64,000 nucleotides of DNA from positions 7,241,202 through 7,305,201 of the forward strand of contig NC_080063.1 in the NCBI RefSeq assembly GCF_026212465.1. Reading direction: 5' to 3'. The notes beneath the pieces are model-generated. The model made no database searches. It saw nothing but the letters and a program-made list of their open reading frames with translations, and had not been told where the DNA came from. This document shows positions 61,743 to 64,000 of this stretch, one piece after another. Position 1 is the stretch's first letter; every line of letters begins with the position of its first letter. The position numbers and the translations under genes were made by a program. Source of the DNA: Amaranthus tricolor (taxonomy: Eukaryota; Streptophyta; Magnoliopsida; Caryophyllales; Amaranthaceae).

Positions 61743-62127
61743 CTACATATGATTGAACAAACCCAAATTTCCAAAGAGCATCTGGAAGTTATTCAAAGCA
61801 TTGACAAGGAGCTTGACGCAATACGTATAAAGGTTTACACAACCTACATACTTTTCCAGAAATAGTACTATGGTATAACCATGAGGTAGACGCATGCATA
61901 TATACCCCTCATCAAAATCTCTATGAAGAAATACATTATATACATCTATTTGATCAACCTTCCAGTTACGAGCTACATCCACGGCTAAATAGGCGAACAA
62001 TTGCCATTTTAGCAACGAGAGCAAAAGTTTCATTGAAATTAATAACTTCCACCTACCTATTACCATGTACGACAGGACGTGCTTTAAGATGCTCCGCTTC
62101 ACAATTTGAGCGATACTTAACACGTAG
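61743..62127 (-). pseudogene. Ty1/copia reverse-transcriptase fragment (decayed)
   Basis: On the minus strand, in shifting frames, it reads EVINFNETFALVAKMA, LAVDVARNWKVDQIDVYN with VFLHRDFDEG, YMRLPHGYT-like and GFVQSY. This is the order of the first reverse-transcriptase blocks of plant copia elements. Stops and frameshifts are frequent. No LTRs or integrase could be linked to it. Confidence 0.65.
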
Positions 62128-64000
62128 GGCCGACTCTTTTACACAAACACCACTCTTTTACTCATAGGACCTATATTTTTTTATATATTTAATTTTTATT
62201 TATATCTACACTTAAAAACAACTGTATATTTTTACTTAGATGAAAAAGTGATAATATATAAATTATAATAAAAATTAATGGTCATTTGTGACCTTGTTGA
62301 TGATTAGTTATTTGTTTTTTGGTTATTGGTTATAAATTGTTAGTTTTTCCTCGATTATCATTGTATTTAAATAACTAAGTAATGATATTTTTAATGTATT
62401 GCATTTTCTAGGTTAATAGGATATTTGAGCATATGAGTGTTTTGTCTAATTCATAAAAATAGTAGTTTATCAATTATCACTTAAAAACGACATAACATTC
62501 ATATTTTAAGAGCTTATTATTTCGCTTTCGCTAGGACCCAAAAATGTCGAAGATGACTCTGTTGATTCAAGGAAGATATATGTAGGATTTAACATATAGT
62601 TCAGCTTTACACTGGAGGCTGAAACAATAATAGAATAGTTAGACAGCACGAACACTGGTTCATAGCCACCTCATCTTTAATAACTTTAGCACATGAATTA
62701 ATTAATGACTATAATGTAAATTATGTTGTTTTCCACCCTATCAATGATGTTTCCTTGTTTTAGCTACAAGTGGAACAAATATTAATTATATGTGTACAAG
62801 TTGACTCGAATTAGTGATGGATGAAGGAAAAAAATAATAATATCAATAATTTAAAATAAAAAGATATAAATTATTGAACAAATTAAAGCAAATGAACATG
62901 CCACGTTTTTATATTTTGGAAGGGATACATAATGTAATCGTTTGAAAAACTATGATTAATCACTCCTAATAATCTTATATTCAACATCAAATTCAAATTT
63001 AAAAATCTAATTCAGACCAACAAATTTACTCGATTCAAAAAACCCAAAATTAAAACCCGAATTGTATAATTGCAATAAAAAATTAATATGATTAATTTGA
63101 GCATCATTCCAACCTTAAAAATGAATTACTACAAATTAATATGATTAATTTCAACATCAAGATCAAATGATAAAAAATTACAAATAATAAAGAAAACATA
63201 AACTTAAAGAAGAAGAGAAATGGTCCAATTAATGATGGAGATTGGAGAGAAGTGATTTTTTTTAAAAAAATATGGAAAATGCGCATAATGTTCAATAACA
63301 TTAACCAACTCATCTAGCATATATTTATATAACTACTTGATTTTATTTTTAATTTAAATGTTTAACTGATCTCAATGACTTCATAGTGTATACGCCCATG
63401 ACTCAAGCCAACTTTGAAAGATTGAAACCTAAACCCGTGTAGTCAACATGAACAATCCTATGTAGTTCTTCCCTAACTTGGTCTAGTCTACTGTCTAAAT
63501 AGTCTTGTTCAGTTTTCTCCTAAAAAGGTTACGATTTTCGATCTTGTCTTGACTTTTAAATTTTTAGACCATACTAGATCGAAAACCATCGAAAATCGTA
63601 GTTTTTTTTATTTTTAAACTACATAGTATTAAACTATTAGTATTACACTACCCTGCATCCTCTGATAGTCTGATTGGAATTAGACATACATGCTTACACC
63701 AATGACTATTTAAACCATTAAGGTAAAAAAGTGGGTCAGTGATTCACTGCCCACAATCACTGGTCCACCACCCGCACCAGTAAAAGTGTCTATGGCGGCC
63801 ATTAATTTTGAGATGTTTAAGGAAATATTGGAGATGAAAGAGGAAAAAGATAAGATGAAATGTGTTTAAGGGTTGAAATGTTTTCATTAATTTTGTTTGA
63901 TGAAGATAATAAAAAAATGGATATTGGGGGTGAAGATCAAAGTAGACGGATGATCTTCTAAAAACAACACTAAAAGCTGGTTTTGAAATTGGAATTTAAG
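62128..64000. other. AT-rich terminal region with a split dispersed repeat
   Basis: No gene recognised. 62713-62809 and 63399-63490 together match the repeat in SPP intron 6 (29305-29515). The intervening ~590 bp are flanked by TGACTCGA (62802-62809) and TGACTCAA (63399-63406), an imperfect 8-bp duplication that suggests a hAT-sized insertion without clear terminal repeats. The rest, to 64000, shows nothing recognisable. Confidence 0.5.

Overview
The window is nuclear DNA of a flowering plant. It is AT-rich, its genes are split by many GT-AG introns, and its protein families are plant ones: an ABCG half-transporter, carotenoid isomerase, sucrose-phosphatase and a coiled-coil NLR. The gaps are full of MITEs, SINE-like copies, LTR-retrotransposon pieces and Mutator-like elements. 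Nothing fixes the species. A eudicot, possibly of the Caryophyllales, is a guess from the style of the repeats.

Layout. 1-5900: intergenic, with MITE-like hairpins and a likely solo LTR that splits an (AAT)n microsatellite. 5924-10313 (+): most of an ABCG22/ABCG27-type half-size transporter; its N-terminal exon or exons were not found. 10830-11830: a decayed LINE reverse transcriptase flanked by two copies of a ~180-bp repeat. 12865-21485 (-): prolycopene isomerase (CRTISO), 12 exons resolved, last short exon not found. A 462-bp foldback element with a 10-bp target duplication lies about 215 bp upstream of its ATG. 26009-33921 (+): sucrose-phosphatase (SPP), complete, eight coding exons, 425 aa. 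Its 4.5-kb sixth coding intron holds a 1.2-kb near-perfect palindrome whose arms carry a fragment of an NLR coiled-coil domain. A third foldback of the same family lies 3' of SPP.

36002-46064: a decayed composite Mutator-like element of about 10 kb. It carries a MULE transposase fused to an OTU cysteine-protease domain (+ strand), facing a plant-mobile-domain (PMD) gene (- strand). Both 5' ends are followed or preceded by (ATT)n arrays and related GTCGCAC-containing sequence. The transposase is broken by a frameshift, a TGA stop and a 3.0-kb LTR-type insertion. The PMD gene has two frameshifts, a TAG stop and a 22-base G run.

46411-59193: two paralogous CC-NB-ARC-LRR genes. The first has a 982-codon open reading frame but appears frameshifted near its C-terminus. 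The second is dead: no start codon, six in-frame stops, a 1.16-kb LRR deletion, and a 3.2-kb solo LTR with a perfect GCCTT target duplication. Their 3' flanks are almost identical for about 760 bp, and an older, diverged copy of the same flank follows the second gene. 60268-60756 is a clean hAT MITE. The remainder holds a decayed Ty1/copia reverse-transcriptase fragment and dispersed repeats.

The host genes do not form a pathway: transport, carotenoid biosynthesis, sucrose synthesis and immunity are simply neighbours. The strongest theme is the interplay of transposons with NLR sequence: an NLR fragment amplified into a hairpin inside a housekeeping-gene intron, and an NLR cluster remodelled by LTR insertion, deletion and probable gene conversion.
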